Positions 43,996 through 53,626 are shown, counted from the first letter of the stretch. The stretch: 64,000 nucleotides of DNA from Psychrobacter sp. P2G3 (GCF_001593285.1 NZ_CP012529.1:1612001-1676000), one strand, 5' to 3'. Translations and numbers: made by a program. Notes: generated from the sequence alone by a model not told the origin.

Positions 43996-44988
43996 ATGTT
44001 TTCATTTAAAACGTTAATGATAGGTCTCACGTGCGGAATTATTTTGACAGGCTGTAGCTCAGCTTCTTCAGAGGGAAATAGCGCAGAGGAGGTCATCATC
44101 TATAGCAATGCCGACGAAGAAGCGGTAGAAGTCATCCAAGAAGTGTTAAATGAAGCAGGGTATGAAGGGCAATATATATTTCAGTCTTTTGGTACGGGTG
44201 AGCTTGGCGGGCGTTTATTGGCCGAAGGTAAAAATATAGAAGCAGATTTAGTCACCATGAGCTCATTTTATTTAGAGAGCGCGCAGGCAAAACATTCGAT
44301 GTTTAAGGATGTCAGCTTTGAGGTTAATCCCCAAGTAGCGGTTCCTAGTTACTATGCACCCATTCTAAGCTTTACTGGGGCGATTATTTTAAATACCAAA
44401 GAGATGGCTGCGCAAAATTTGCCTAGACCAACCAGTGCCAAAGATTTGGCAAAACCCATCTATAAAAACAAAATTGCGATGGTTGATCCCAATGGCTCAT
44501 CGACCGGTTGGTTGTTTGTGCAGAATATTACTGCTACGTATGGCATGGATGCCGAGGGGCAAACCATCATGAATCGTATTCGTGAAAACGCCGGACCAAA
44601 TTTAGAATTATCAGGTTCAGGTCCATTAAAGAAAGTAATGGCAGGTGAAGTGCCTATTGGCTTTGGCATGCGTCATCAAGCAGTTGTTAATAAAGCAGAA
44701 GGATTGCCTATTGATTACATCGATCCTAGCGAAGGTAACTATACGCTGAGTGAGTCGGTGGCTGTCATCGATAAAAGAGATAAAACCAATCCGAATGCAA
44801 TGAAAATGGCCGAAATCATCGTCAAAAATGCGCGACCACAGCTGTTAGAAATATACCCAAATATCATCTATGACGGTGAAACTGTTGCATCTGAGAACCA
44901 AATCAAAAATGTAAAAACCTATGCTGAGCCGCTTACCGCTGAGTTATTAGATAAGCACAGGGCATTTTTCCACGGTCAAAAGCTATAA
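43996..44988 (+). CDS. Phosphonate ABC transporter substrate-binding lipoprotein
   Basis: Periplasmic binding protein of 330 residues. The N terminus has a lipoprotein signal with the lipobox LTGC (Cys about 20), so it is probably anchored to the membrane. The mature part starts with an acidic linker and EVIIYSNADEEAVEVI, typical of the iron/2-AEP type binding fold (family 1 extracellular). The AMVDPNGSSTGW and GSGPLKKVMAGEVPIGFGMRH segments are the conserved ligand-site regions. AGGA is 6 bases before the ATG. It is placed 67 bp after the permease in the phosphonate operon. Confidence 0.86.
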   Translation: MFSFKTLMIGLTCGIILTGCSSASSEGNSAEEVIIYSNADEEAVEVIQEVLNEAGYEGQYIFQSFGTGELGGRLLAEGKNIEADLVTMSSFYLESAQAKHSMFKDVSFEVNPQVAVPSYYAPILSFTGAIILNTKEMAAQNLPRPTSAKDLAKPIYKNKIAMVDPNGSSTGWLFVQNITATYGMDAEGQTIMNRIRENAGPNLELSGSGPLKKVMAGEVPIGFGMRHQAVVNKAEGLPIDYIDPSEGNYTLSESVAVIDKRDKTNPNAMKMAEIIVKNARPQLLEIYPNIIYDGETVASENQIKNVKTYAEPLTAELLDKHRAFFHGQKL

Positions 44989-45061
44989 GCGTTACAACCA
45001 GCGCGAGCTAAATTTGAGATATAAGTTCTAATTTTATATTCAAAGAATAAGGAACATCAAA

Positions 45062-46204
45062 GTGCAGTTAACAAGCAAATTGTCTGAAAAAAAATACGAT
45101 GTAGTGATAGTTGGTGGTGGCATTGTCGGTCTTGCCAGCGCTTATGCTGCGGTTAAAAAAGGTCTGAGTGTGGCGTTGGTCGAGCGTGAGTCACAAAATA
45201 AAGATGCGTCAGTACGTAATTTTGGTTTTGTCACCGTGAGTGGGCAGCAAAGTGGCGCGCATTGGCAGCGAGCCATGCATACGCGTAATATCTGGGCAGA
45301 TATTGCTCCCAAAGCAGGTATCGAGGTGGAGCATAGCGGTCTGCATATGCTCATTCAACGCCCGGAAGCGATGGATATCGCTGAAGCATTTTTACAAACA
45401 GAGATGGGCGCGTCTTGTCGATTGCTGACGCAAGCTGAAATAGCAGAAAATACGCCTTATCTTAAAGACGGTTTGGGGGTGTTATATAGTCCTCATGAGC
45501 TCAGAGTCGAATCAAAAACCGCCATTGGCAAACTGGCGAATTGGCTAAGTCGAGCGCATGGCGTAGATTTTTATAATAAAACCACTGTGCATTCCATCGA
45601 GCTACCTATCGTTCATACCAGTCGTGGTACGCTGCAAGCAGAGCATTGTGTGGTCTGTCCCGGTACAGACTTGCATAGCCTATATCCAGAGACTTTAGCG
45701 CAGGCTAAGGCCAAACTTTGCACCCTGAACATGATGCGTGTCATGCCAAAAAAAGCATTTAAGCTAAATGCAGCGGTGATGTCGGATTTAAGCTTTGCGC
45801 GCTATGATGGGTTTGCCCAATTACCTGAAGCCCAAAAGTTAATCTCATTGCTGGATAATATTCAGTCAGCTGAGCGCAAAGCAGGCGTCCATCTGATTGT
45901 AGTGCAATCTGCTGACGGTTCTCTCATCATTGGTGATAGCCATGATTATAACGATAGAGAGCTGCCATTTAGAGATGTGCGAGTTGATGATTTAATCATT
46001 AACGAGTTTCATCAAGTGATGGATATTGGCGAGATTGATATCGTGCAGCATTGGTTAGGTGTTTATCCCAGCGGTGATAACGTAGTTTTTAAAGCCTCAC
46101 CAGAAAAAGGCGTGGTTGTCGGCTCTGTCACTAGCGGCACTGGCGCATCGACAGGCTTTGCATTTGGTGAAGAGTTAATTCATTTAGTATTGGAGTCAAA
46201 ATAA
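45062..46204 (+). CDS. FAD-dependent oxidoreductase of phosphonate catabolism (DAO family)
   Basis: Flavoprotein of 380 residues of the glycine-oxidase/D-amino-acid-oxidase fold. The dinucleotide motif is VVIVGGGIVGLASAYAAVKKG near residue 14, VRNFGFVTVSG follows, and the C-terminal flavin contact is GSVTSGTGASTGFAFG. It matches the subgroup found with phosphonatase-like hydrolases and 2-AEP transporters. It is predicted to oxidise an aminoethylphosphonate, possibly N-methylated, to phosphonoacetaldehyde, substituting for the PhnW transaminase that is missing here. The start is a GTG with AGGA 8 bases upstream. Its stop overlaps the next start (TAATG). Confidence 0.83.
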   Translation: MQLTSKLSEKKYDVVIVGGGIVGLASAYAAVKKGLSVALVERESQNKDASVRNFGFVTVSGQQSGAHWQRAMHTRNIWADIAPKAGIEVEHSGLHMLIQRPEAMDIAEAFLQTEMGASCRLLTQAEIAENTPYLKDGLGVLYSPHELRVESKTAIGKLANWLSRAHGVDFYNKTTVHSIELPIVHTSRGTLQAEHCVVCPGTDLHSLYPETLAQAKAKLCTLNMMRVMPKKAFKLNAAVMSDLSFARYDGFAQLPEAQKLISLLDNIQSAERKAGVHLIVVQSADGSLIIGDSHDYNDRELPFRDVRVDDLIINEFHQVMDIGEIDIVQHWLGVYPSGDNVVFKASPEKGVVVGSVTSGTGASTGFAFGEELIHLVLESK

Positions 46205-46938
46205 TGAGTACAGATATTAATAGTATTAAAGAACAATTCAATCATATCAAACTATGTGTTTTTGATATGGCAGGCACGACTGTCAATGAAGACAATCTCG
46301 TTTATAAAACGGTACGTGATGCGATCAATCAAGCGCTTAGCGATGACGATAAAGTGGATAAAGAAGTTGATTTAGATATCTGCTTAGAATTTGGCGCTGG
46401 CAAGGAAAAACGCCAAGCTATCAGCGATATACTAAATGAATTGGATATCGCTGAGGATGAGGTTGAACCACTTACCGATACAGCATTTACGATTTTTAAA
46501 ACCAGTTTAGCGAAGGCTTATACAGCAGATACCTTGACTACCTTTGATGGCATGCTGGAGCTGTTTAATAAGCTAAAAGCCAGTGGTAGAACAGTGGTTT
46601 TAAATACGGGCTATGACGCAAAGACTACCAATAAGATATTAACTATTTTAGGGTGGTCAGTGGGTCGCGAGATTGATGCACTAATTACAGCTGATGATGT
46701 GGTGAATGGTCGCCCTGCGCCAGATATGATTACGCTTGCCATGGACAAATTTGGTATTGAAAATGCACAGCAGGTGTTAAAAGCGGGGGATAGTGGCATC
46801 GATATTGAAGAAGGGAAAAATGCCAATTGTGGCTTATGTATAGGCGTGTTGACCGGCGCGCAAACCAAAGCACAGCTTGAAAAGTCTTCTCCAGATATAG
46901 TATTGGATAAATTAACTGATATGGCTCAGTTGATTTAA
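46204..46938 (+). CDS. Phosphonatase-like HAD hydrolase
   Basis: HAD hydrolase of 244 residues. The nucleophile is D21 in FDMAGTT, where the Ala at the acid/base position and the Gly-Thr-Thr match phosphonoacetaldehyde hydrolase rather than ordinary phosphatases. Motif II is LNTGYD, and motif IV is KAGDSGIDIEEGKNAN. Lys67 in GAGKEKRQAI is a candidate for the Schiff-base lysine of phosphonatases. It should cleave phosphonoacetaldehyde to acetaldehyde and phosphate. It is coupled to the FAD oxidoreductase by a 1-base overlap and is the last gene before a terminator. Confidence 0.85.
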   Translation: MSTDINSIKEQFNHIKLCVFDMAGTTVNEDNLVYKTVRDAINQALSDDDKVDKEVDLDICLEFGAGKEKRQAISDILNELDIAEDEVEPLTDTAFTIFKTSLAKAYTADTLTTFDGMLELFNKLKASGRTVVLNTGYDAKTTNKILTILGWSVGREIDALITADDVVNGRPAPDMITLAMDKFGIENAQQVLKAGDSGIDIEEGKNANCGLCIGVLTGAQTKAQLEKSSPDIVLDKLTDMAQLI

Positions 46939-46980
46939 AAATCAATCTATAAGGCAAGTCTATAAAGTAATACTCTGCTG

Positions 46981-47022
46981 AAAGCCTTCTATGTTATGTA
47001 AAAATAGCGAAGAGGGCTTTTT
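46981..47022 (+). terminator. Terminator of the phosphonate operon
   Basis: AAAGCCTTCT and AGAGGGCTTT pair over 10 bp with one wobble, and TTTTAT follows. The LysR gene converges from the other side. Confidence 0.8.
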
Positions 47023-47088
47023 ATGGTTTTGACGAATGAATAATTAATAGGGTATCAGCCCTTGATTGATAGCTATAAAGAAAGGCTC

Positions 47089-47973
47089 TTATGCCTGTTG
47101 GTCTAAGGTAATAACCGCCTGCTTTAACCACGTGCCAGCCTTACCTAACGGCTTTTCTTTATGCCAAATCAGCTCAACCGCAACGGGCCAACTGTGCTTA
47201 TCAAAATCCAGCTTTGGTGATACCAAAGAGCCATCCTTTAACGCATCAACGATAATATGCTCAGGCACCAACGCCCAACCAAGGTTACGTTGCACCAGCT
47301 CAATAATCACCCACTGACTCTCAACCCACCATACATCGGCGGCAACCCGTAGGCGTGATTTTTCTTTACTCTCGTTGCGCGTTGCAACAATGAGCTGACG
47401 GTATCTTTTTAAGTCCTCCCAGCTGACCACTCGGTTCGCTATTTCATGCTCAGGCGCACAAACCATTTTAAGTGGAATCCAGCCTAAGGTATGAAAACTA
47501 ATAGCCGATGGCAAATCCTCTTGGCTCCACATAATGCCTAGATCCGCGCGCTTTTCTAAAATCAAACGACTAACATCTTCCATGATGGGCAGCAGCAATT
47601 CTAACTCCACCGTAGGAAACAAGTTATCAAACTCATCGAGCAATCGCGCCAGCCACTCTGATGGATAGAGATCATCGACTGCCAGCACCAAACGGCTTTC
47701 GACACCTTCACTTAAGCTTTTGGCCACCCCGAAGAAATGCTCGCAGCGCTCCAGTATTAAATACGCTTCAGCTAGTAGCCGTTTACCTTCCTCCGTCAAT
47801 TCAGGATAGCGACTATTTCGAGTAAATAACACGTTGTCCAAGTCGATTTCTAAATTTGCCACCGCCGCACTAACCGATGACTGTGCTTTGCCAAGCCGCC
47901 GTCCTGCTGCTGAAAACGAGCCCGTCTCTACCGTTGCCACAAATGCTTGTAGTTGCTCTAAAGAAAAGTTCAT
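47089..47973 (-). CDS. LysR-family regulator (AceR-like by position)
   Basis: LysR regulator of 294 residues. The helix-turn-helix lies in VETGSFSAAGRRLGKAQSSVSAAVANLE (pattern, about residues 15-42). The C-terminal effector domain contains the VLAVDDLYPSEWL segment near 97. It is divergent from a PACE-family efflux gene, with 100 bp between the starts. In Acinetobacter the PACE gene aceI is controlled by the divergent LysR-type AceR in the same arrangement, so the same role is inferred here. Confidence 0.88.
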   Translation of the reverse strand: MNFSLEQLQAFVATVETGSFSAAGRRLGKAQSSVSAAVANLEIDLDNVLFTRNSRYPELTEEGKRLLAEAYLILERCEHFFGVAKSLSEGVESRLVLAVDDLYPSEWLARLLDEFDNLFPTVELELLLPIMEDVSRLILEKRADLGIMWSQEDLPSAISFHTLGWIPLKMVCAPEHEIANRVVSWEDLKRYRQLIVATRNESKEKSRLRVAADVWWVESQWVIIELVQRNLGWALVPEHIIVDALKDGSLVSPKLDFDKHSWPVAVELIWHKEKPLGKAGTWLKQAVITLDQQA

Positions 47974-48073
47974 GTATCGGTTTTTCCTATAGACAGTAAC
48001 TTTGATCTATTAGTTTAACAGATACAATAGAGTCAACTAAGTAATATGAATGTATATTCTATAAGGATTAATC

Positions 48074-48520
48074 ATGCGAACTCATAGAGATCGTATACGT
48101 CACGCTGTTGGATTTGAAATAATTGCATTAATACTATCCATTCCCATTATGAGCTTCTTTTTTGATTTTGATATCAAAGATATCGGTGTTATTGCCATTG
48201 TAGGTTCTATCATAGCAACTATATGGAACTACGGTTTCAATATTGTCTTTGATAAAAGCATGGTAAAGTTTAAACGCAGCACATTTAAGACCCCAGCGAT
48301 TCGAGTGCTTCATGTACTGCTATTTGAGGGTGGTCTGCTGCTTCTATATCTGCCCATGGTCTCATGGTATCTTGGTATTAGTTTATGGCAAGCATTTATT
48401 ATGGACGCGTCATTGGTTGGATTTTATCTGGCTTATACATTCTCTTATAACTGGGCTTATGACAAGATTTTCCCGATACAATATTTTAAATATATAAAAA
48501 ATAGAGCGGTTTCTATATAA
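48074..48520 (+). CDS. PACE-family multidrug/biocide efflux protein
   Basis: Inner-membrane protein of 148 residues with four helices arranged as two repeated bacterial-transmembrane-pair units. The first unit shows RDRIRHAVGFEI and WNYGFNIVFDK; the second shows RVLHVLLFEGGLL and YTFSYNWAYDKIFP. The conserved glutamate in TM1 (GFEI), required for chlorhexidine export by AceI, is present. Substrates in the family include chlorhexidine, acriflavine and short-chain diamines such as cadaverine and putrescine. AAGGA lies 6 bases before the ATG. The divergent LysR gene is the likely regulator. Confidence 0.9.
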   Translation: MRTHRDRIRHAVGFEIIALILSIPIMSFFFDFDIKDIGVIAIVGSIIATIWNYGFNIVFDKSMVKFKRSTFKTPAIRVLHVLLFEGGLLLLYLPMVSWYLGISLWQAFIMDASLVGFYLAYTFSYNWAYDKIFPIQYFKYIKNRAVSI

Positions 48521-48614
48521 GTCGAGCTAACAATACTTTAAGTTATATCTGATGTTGATGGGTGCTAGAATAGACTCTAAATTTAAATTTTTCACCTAGA
48601 TAAAATCGGTGATT

Positions 48615-48653
48615 AAGCCTTTTAGACTATAAAATATATAGTTTAAAAGGCTT
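48615..48653 (+). terminator. Terminator after the PACE gene
   Basis: AAGCCTTTTAGACTATA and TATAGTTTAAAAGGCTT form a 17-bp stem with one wobble, followed by TACTGTATTTT. The U-tract is poor but the stem is strong. Confidence 0.65.
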
Positions 48654-48733
48654 TACTGTATTTTAAAGCCGATGAAACACTTCTGTATTTAGAATTAATT
48701 TTGAGATTCTTAGAAACTTATTAAGGAAAGGTT

Positions 48734-49873
48734 ATGCATATCACTGCCAATTTCGATGCAGGTAATATTGACGTTATTAATTTAGACGATAAAAAGGATA
48801 TCCAGTTGGCTATTCGTCCAGACGTTGGTGGCGAGTTTTTCCAATGGTTTAACTTTCGTTTATCAGGTCAGGTTGGTGAGCAATATGTCCTCAATATTGT
48901 CAATGCAGGGGAGGCGTCCTACGTTAAAGGGTGGCAGGATTACCAAGCCGTTGCTTCGTACGATCGGGAATATTGGTTCCGTCTGCCAACCACTTATAAA
49001 GATGGTAAGTTAACCATCGTGGCAGATTTAGAATGTGACACCATTCAAATTGCTTATTTTGCCCCTTACAGTTATGAGCGTCATCAAGATTTATTAGCCG
49101 CCGTACAAACGCATCCGTTAGTGACGTTAGAGCATTTGGGTGAAACCATTGATAAGCGTGACTTAACTTTAGTGAAAATCGGTAATGGCGATAGCAATAG
49201 TGAGGTGAATAAACGCAACATTTGGATTACTGCGCGTCAGCACCCCGGTGAGACGATGGCTGAATGGTTGGTTGAGGGTCTGATGCATAGCTTGTTAGAT
49301 AGTGATAATGCCACCGCTAGGTTGTTGTTAGAGAAAGCGAACTTCTATATTGTGCCGAATATGAACCCCGACGGTGGTGTGCGCGGACATCTGCGTACCA
49401 ATGCTGTCGGTACTAACTTGAACCGTGAATGGTCAAATCCAAGCTTAGAAAAAAGCCCTGAAGTGTTCCATGTGATTAACAAAATGGAGGCGACAGGCGT
49501 TGACCTGTTTTATGATGTGCACGGCGATGAAGCGCTGCCTTATGTGTTTCTTGCTGGCTCTCAAGGGACGCCAAGTTATAACGATCGCCTCGCACGTCTG
49601 CGTGATAAATTTTCAGACGTGTTGAAATTAGCCAGCGCTGATTTTCAGTCACAATTTGGTTATGACGTTGATGCGCCAGGTACAGCAAACATGACTGTCG
49701 CAACTAACTGGGTGGCAGAACGTTTTGATTGCCTTGCCAATACCTTAGAGATGCCTTTTAAAGATAACGATAATCTACCTGATGCAGACATGGGCTGGTC
49801 ACCAGAGCGTTCTATCAAACTAGGAGAGGCATCGTTGATTGCGATGTTGGCGGTGGTGGATGATTTGCGTTAG
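48734..49873 (+). CDS. M14-family zinc carboxypeptidase
   Basis: Zinc carboxypeptidase of 379 residues without a signal peptide, so probably cytoplasmic. An N-terminal beta-rich domain of about 125 residues precedes the catalytic domain, as in the cytosolic carboxypeptidase subfamily of M14. Zinc ligands are the His and Glu of RQHPGETMAEW and the His of YDVHGDEALPY. The substrate-binding loop is NPDGGVRGHLRTNAVGTNLNREW, and the catalytic glutamate is in NTLEMPFKD. AAGGAAAGG lies close before the ATG. It stands alone with a terminator upstream. The natural substrate, peptide tail or murein peptide, is unknown. Confidence 0.87.
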   Translation: MHITANFDAGNIDVINLDDKKDIQLAIRPDVGGEFFQWFNFRLSGQVGEQYVLNIVNAGEASYVKGWQDYQAVASYDREYWFRLPTTYKDGKLTIVADLECDTIQIAYFAPYSYERHQDLLAAVQTHPLVTLEHLGETIDKRDLTLVKIGNGDSNSEVNKRNIWITARQHPGETMAEWLVEGLMHSLLDSDNATARLLLEKANFYIVPNMNPDGGVRGHLRTNAVGTNLNREWSNPSLEKSPEVFHVINKMEATGVDLFYDVHGDEALPYVFLAGSQGTPSYNDRLARLRDKFSDVLKLASADFQSQFGYDVDAPGTANMTVATNWVAERFDCLANTLEMPFKDNDNLPDADMGWSPERSIKLGEASLIAMLAVVDDLR

Positions 49874-50111
49874 TGAATGATTCAGACCAACGTGTAAAGC
49901 TAATAACCAGTTTATGTTGGTTTTATGGTGAATATGTAGCACTTTCCTGCTTACACATTCGCAAAATAAATACTTTCTTTCAATGTTCTTATCGATAGTA
50001 ATCGGCAAGCACAATTTTTTCGTTCTAATCTAATGAGCACTATAACCATAGGAATGAGATTTAAATATCTAAAACCACAAAGTTTTATTATCCTCAAAGG
50101 AGGAGCTGCTA

Positions 50112-51152
50112 TCAATAATTGACGTTAATGCTTACGATGTCGGAGTAGTTATCAGGTTTAAAATCGGCACTGGGGACAGTAACATAGACAGTCTTTAGTT
50201 GAGAGGTTCCATCGCCAGTACCTACTACGCCGTTCCCTACGTTATTCGAGGTAGCGGTGTTTCCCCATATATTTCCACTTGCACCATCAGTTGAATGCAG
50301 TTGATAAGGTATCTTATCGGTATTGCTGCCAGTACCGCTCATGACACCAGCACCATCTATACTGTTATTGGAGGGCATCAAGCCAATATTATAGGGTGCA
50401 CCATTTGTACAGGTCACGCCAATCGCGCTAGAATTATTGCCCATGATATTGTTTCTATTTGCAGAATGAGAACCTAAATTGACATCAGTGGTAGAGGTAA
50501 CTGAGCAGCTTGGAATTACGGTCGCTTGAACGGTAAATGGGAATCGAATACTATTCTGACTTTCCGTCGCGCAATTGGATGAGTTTAAGTCTTCATCGGC
50601 TTTATATGTCAATGCGGTATGGTTGCTATTAAAGTTATTGGTATAAGTGCCTGGTGTAGCAAGAGCGTTATTTGCGAGTAAAGATACATCGATAAAAACA
50701 CTTCCTCTGATAGTAGATTCGGTACCTGCGAGGCCTGGTCTTCTTGGCATGATAAGCGGTCCCGTATTGTATTCTGAACCATCATTCCGTGCGCCCCAAG
50801 GCTTATTATCTATTGTCATGGCGAATGCTAAGGAGGAGTTAGTGTCAGACTTATTCCTCATGTACCGAGGGTTAGTGATAATGGGAATATAATCGCCATC
50901 ACCAACTGCAAGGCAAACTGACACATAGCCGTCCCTGAAACCTCCGTTGGTACAGGTATAGTCCAATCTAGTAGTAATCGTGGCATTATTAATATTAGCG
51001 AGAGTAATCTTATCACCAATGTTTACAAGGCTTGGAGTCATACTTGCTGTGCACTCAGTACGAAGTAAAGATCCGGCCCATACATGATCCATAGGTAACC
51101 ACCATGCACCTACTATCAAAAATAGGCTATATTTCCATCTTAACAATTTCAT
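50112..51152 (-). CDS. csuE: Csu-type pilus tip adhesin (spore-coat-U domains)
   Basis: Secreted protein of 346 residues with a signal peptide of about 26 residues (ending VWAG). Two SCPU-type domains follow: an N-terminal one with a Cys pair (TECTAS and YTCTNGG; CLAVGDG) and a C-terminal one starting at PSCSVTSTTDVNLG and ending in DIVSINVNY. Two-domain SCPU proteins form the tip of archaic chaperone-usher pili, as CsuE does in Acinetobacter. The start overlaps the usher stop (TAATG). It is the last gene of the operon and shows the usual length for CsuE. Confidence 0.85.
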   Translation of the reverse strand: MKLLRWKYSLFLIVGAWWLPMDHVWAGSLLRTECTASMTPSLVNIGDKITLANINNATITTRLDYTCTNGGFRDGYVSVCLAVGDGDYIPIITNPRYMRNKSDTNSSLAFAMTIDNKPWGARNDGSEYNTGPLIMPRRPGLAGTESTIRGSVFIDVSLLANNALATPGTYTNNFNSNHTALTYKADEDLNSSNCATESQNSIRFPFTVQATVIPSCSVTSTTDVNLGSHSANRNNIMGNNSSAIGVTCTNGAPYNIGLMPSNNSIDGAGVMSGTGSNTDKIPYQLHSTDGASGNIWGNTATSNNVGNGVVGTGDGTSQLKTVYVTVPSADFKPDNYSDIVSINVNY

Positions 51153-53626
51153 TATTCTTCTACCTTTTGACAGATGAGAGGACCGATTAGTGGAATATCG
51201 TCGCCCTGTTTATAATAAACAAAACTGACCGTACAACTATCCTTAGAGGGCATGATTACTTTTAGTACATTGTGCTCATCTAAGGTATCCAAATAGACTT
51301 CGCCATCAAATCCAATAACTGCTGAAGGTGCATTTTTGTTCGTAAGTAACTGTACTTGACTGCCTAACGGTAGTGGCTGGTTATCGCTGTCTGTGAGGAT
51401 AACAGAGGCAGAGCGCACCGGTGTGATGCCAAAGCTTACTAATACTCCTGCGCGGTCAGTCGGTGTGGCTTCAATATTCACCTTGTCAATACGCAGGTCA
51501 GCAGGCAAATCCATGGGGTCAATCGCAATCTTATTGTCTTGGTAAGCGTTCAATGGCGTCACCAATAACAGCCCCCGCTTATTTGTTGTACCAATGGGAC
51601 TGTTTTGCAGCAGTACTGGTACATCAGCGATACCATCAGTGGAGACCACGGCAAAACCATTATTGATTTGGCGGGCGGCAAATAAGCCTCCGCCCATCAT
51701 TACCAGCGCGCCTGTACCACTGGCATAAGTAGAGTAGCTATCGTTGTTACTACTGATACCAGCCTGTAATCGACCGTATGGACCAAGATAATTCAATTCG
51801 GCTAGGCCATCGGTACTGCTGTTATTAACCGTACTGTTATTACCTGTACTGTGCCTTGCTTGTGCGCGCCAGCCTATGCCGCCCACACCTGGTGTTGATT
51901 GCGACACATCTGTTACCAAGTCATGACGATCGTTGGTGCTCTGCAGACTACTGTTCAGCGAGATATTACGGTCTAAGGATAGCGAGGCGCCAAAAGAGAC
52001 ACTATTATTATCAGAGTTATGGATATCATGATTGTAATTGGCGTTCAGGCTCAGGCGTCGCCCAAAGGATTTTCGCCAAGAGGCGCTGGCAAACTGTGAG
52101 GTCTCTTGCTGCGCAAAAGCGATCTGGTTATAACTGAGACCAAAACTGCCTAGAGATTGGGTGTTATAACCTGTTGAGAGTTGTTCACTTCGGCGGTTGG
52201 GAGCATCCCCGTAGCGTGTGGCGACGTCACGGTAGTCACCTTGAGTACCGGTAGCATTGAGACCAATATGGAAGCGACTGTTATTCCAAGAGTAATTTGC
52301 ACTGTATTGCGAGCCACTTTCACCTTGGCTGTCGCTACCCGCTAGTGAGGCAAATAAGACGCCGCCTTTACTGCCCAATAACCAAGTGCCACCGACACCC
52401 GCATTACTAAGACCGTCAGTCACTTCAGCATGGGTTTCGGCGGTAAAGCGATCACTGACCCCATAGCGCCAAGTGCCAAAGCCAGCAATATCGCTGCCGT
52501 AATCAAAAGATTTGAGCCCATAGTTTTGGCGTACGGCACCAAGCTCTACTGACCAATCAGACAGCCCTGGCTGTAGTAAACGATGGGCATCATAAAGTGA
52601 GAAATTAAGCGTGGTGTTTTGTCCTAACGCATCAGTCAAGACGAGCTGGGCATTGCCCGCACCGCTAAAGCTGGGCGCTGTATGCAGCTCAAAAGGACCG
52701 GCGGGTACGTCACCGCTGTATTGCTTGAGACCATTAATATACAGCTCGACCGCTGAGGGCAGGGTGGCAGAACCAAAAAACGACGGCAAAGGCGTGGTGG
52801 TCATATAGGGCTGCAGGTCAAAATTAGTGCCAAATTGCAGTCCGCCTAAGCGCGTCGACCTGGTCCATGACAGTGCCCCTGTGAGGATGTCGCCAGCGCT
52901 GACGGTGAGCAGCTTATCAGGGAATGATTTGCTCCAACTGCTATCCAAACGCACCGTGCGGCTGTCCCAATCATTGCGATTAGTATCGCTACCGGCAAAG
53001 CGATTGCCAGTCGTCAGGGCAGTAGAGCTTAATACACCGAGGTCATTAAACGCGCGCAGTTCTGTATAAGCACTTAGGCTGGTCGCGTTGTTTTCGGTTT
53101 GGGTACCATAGAGGTTGTAATTTAACAGAAAACCAGGCGAGGCGGTCGGTTGTGGACGCCTGCTATTGCGGGTATTAACGACGGTGGTGGCAAGGTTGAG
53201 CATGTTTAGCGGTGCAATGAGGTTGAGCGTTTGCTGACGTGCATCATAATCAATCTTGATATCGGGTAGGGTGTTTAGCGGTATTGGTTCGAAGTTGTCA
53301 GGCGGCACTATAAAGCCGAGTTGCTGCAATACGTTGGTACTGGCCCATAATTGCTCATTATAGTATTCGAAGGACGCTAAGCCCTTATCAGCGCCGTTAA
53401 GCTTAACCTCCAAATAGAGATCAAGCTTGTCTGTATGGTCATTTTCGTCACGATTATCACGGTCTAAATCAAGCTGTGCGAGACTGTCGTTGGGAAGGTC
53501 TGTAGAGGTAGCTATGATATCGTTTGGTTCGATAGCATGGCTGATAGGTATCATTAAGGTTTGCAATAAGGCTATTTTAGCGATCGGAAGTGTCCAGCGT
53601 AACGTCTTGTATCGTCTCAGTTCCAT
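51152..53626 (-). CDS. csuD: Csu-type outer-membrane usher
   Basis: Fimbrial usher of 824 residues. A signal peptide precedes the periplasmic N-terminal domain (YLEVKLNGADKGLASFEYYN, about residues 50-70, pattern). The 24-strand pore includes the plug-region motif GALSWTRSTRLGGLQFGTNFDLQPY and FFGSATLPSAVELYINGL, and C-terminal domains follow near residue 700. It exports and assembles subunits delivered by the CsuC-like chaperone. The start overlaps the chaperone gene by 50 bp; a later ATG (MIPISHAIE) would truncate the signal peptide, so the long form is preferred. Confidence 0.9.
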   Translation of the reverse strand: MELRRYKTLRWTLPIAKIALLQTLMIPISHAIEPNDIIATSTDLPNDSLAQLDLDRDNRDENDHTDKLDLYLEVKLNGADKGLASFEYYNEQLWASTNVLQQLGFIVPPDNFEPIPLNTLPDIKIDYDARQQTLNLIAPLNMLNLATTVVNTRNSRRPQPTASPGFLLNYNLYGTQTENNATSLSAYTELRAFNDLGVLSSTALTTGNRFAGSDTNRNDWDSRTVRLDSSWSKSFPDKLLTVSAGDILTGALSWTRSTRLGGLQFGTNFDLQPYMTTTPLPSFFGSATLPSAVELYINGLKQYSGDVPAGPFELHTAPSFSGAGNAQLVLTDALGQNTTLNFSLYDAHRLLQPGLSDWSVELGAVRQNYGLKSFDYGSDIAGFGTWRYGVSDRFTAETHAEVTDGLSNAGVGGTWLLGSKGGVLFASLAGSDSQGESGSQYSANYSWNNSRFHIGLNATGTQGDYRDVATRYGDAPNRRSEQLSTGYNTQSLGSFGLSYNQIAFAQQETSQFASASWRKSFGRRLSLNANYNHDIHNSDNNSVSFGASLSLDRNISLNSSLQSTNDRHDLVTDVSQSTPGVGGIGWRAQARHSTGNNSTVNNSSTDGLAELNYLGPYGRLQAGISSNNDSYSTYASGTGALVMMGGGLFAARQINNGFAVVSTDGIADVPVLLQNSPIGTTNKRGLLLVTPLNAYQDNKIAIDPMDLPADLRIDKVNIEATPTDRAGVLVSFGITPVRSASVILTDSDNQPLPLGSQVQLLTNKNAPSAVIGFDGEVYLDTLDEHNVLKVIMPSKDSCTVSFVYYKQGDDIPLIGPLICQKVEE

